A program made the translations under genes and the position numbers. The notes under the pieces were generated by a model that ran no database searches, was not told the DNA's origin, and was given only the letters and a program-made list of their open reading frames with translations. 5,921 bases of DNA from assembly GCA_007128045.1 (NCBI GenBank), contig SKYG01000099.1:1-5921 (forward strand), written 5' to 3'. Shown here piece by piece: positions 5,865 through 5,921 of the stretch (position 1 is the first letter of the stretch; each line of letters opens with the position of its first letter). The stretch is from Bacteroidales bacterium. Its GTDB lineage: Bacteria; Bacteroidota; Bacteroidia; Bacteroidales; UBA7960.

Positions 5865-5921
5865 ATGCCTGCACTGAATTATTTGAAAAGAATCACGGGT
5901 TTCGACCTGTCTTCCCGAAAG
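5865..5921 (+). CDS. Start of a rightward gene, product uncertain (5' fragment of 19 codons)
   Basis: An open frame begins at the ATG at 5865 and runs to the window edge, encoding 'MPALNYLKRITGFDLSSRK'. Base composition rises in G+C relative to the preceding spacer, and a -7-like element lies about 35 bp upstream, both consistent with a real start. No Shine-Dalgarno sequence is present, as for the other genes here. The 'LKRITGFD' opening reminds me of the N-terminus of NCS2-type purine permeases in Bacteroidetes, which often begin with a short 'FGFDP'-like segment before the first helix, but 19 residues are too few to name it. Confidence 0.5.
   Translation, partial: MPALNYLKRITGFDLSSRK

Overview
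The window looks like ordinary chromosome from a Gram-negative member of the Bacteroidota. Three things point there. An HU-CCDC81-type cytoplasmic domain is joined through one membrane segment to a SPOR domain. The kinase, KdsB, TrmB and GH3 proteins resemble Bacteroidetes family members as I remember them (no search was run). Gene starts lack clear Shine-Dalgarno sequences and are preceded by A/T-rich DNA. KdsB (CMP-Kdo synthesis) implies an LPS outer membrane.

All six well-supported complete or near-complete genes, plus one cut by the left edge, read leftwards (minus strand). In transcription order from the right they are: a GH3-family acyl-adenylating enzyme (4043-5581), a deoxynucleoside kinase (3389-4003) and kdsB (2608-3378), spaced 39 and 10 bp apart and probably one operon. 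A 140-bp gap with two short tandem-repeat arrays follows. Then come the HU/SPOR membrane protein (1388-2467), trmB (675-1358, 29 bp further on) and an alkyltransferase-like protein (349-675), whose ATG overlaps the trmB stop by one base. After 100 bp comes a NifU C-terminal-domain (Nfu-type) iron-sulfur protein that runs off the left edge (1-248).

The right end (5582-5864) is an A/T-rich divergent intergenic region. It holds candidate Bacteroidetes-type -7 elements in both directions and a pair of similar 11-bp palindromes 30 bp apart. A rightward gene appears to begin at 5865, but only 19 codons are present.

The genes are mostly housekeeping: tRNA m7G46 modification, alkyl-damage recognition, Kdo activation, deoxynucleoside salvage, Fe-S assembly and septal cell-wall binding. 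I see no mobile element, CRISPR array, RNA gene or defence system, and no clear new multi-gene system. The points most worth a second look are the repeat-encoded tail of KdsB with its neighbouring 8-bp array, the HU-membrane-SPOR architecture, the GH3 enzyme of unknown substrate, the Cys-to-Ala alkyltransferase-like protein, and the paired palindromes.
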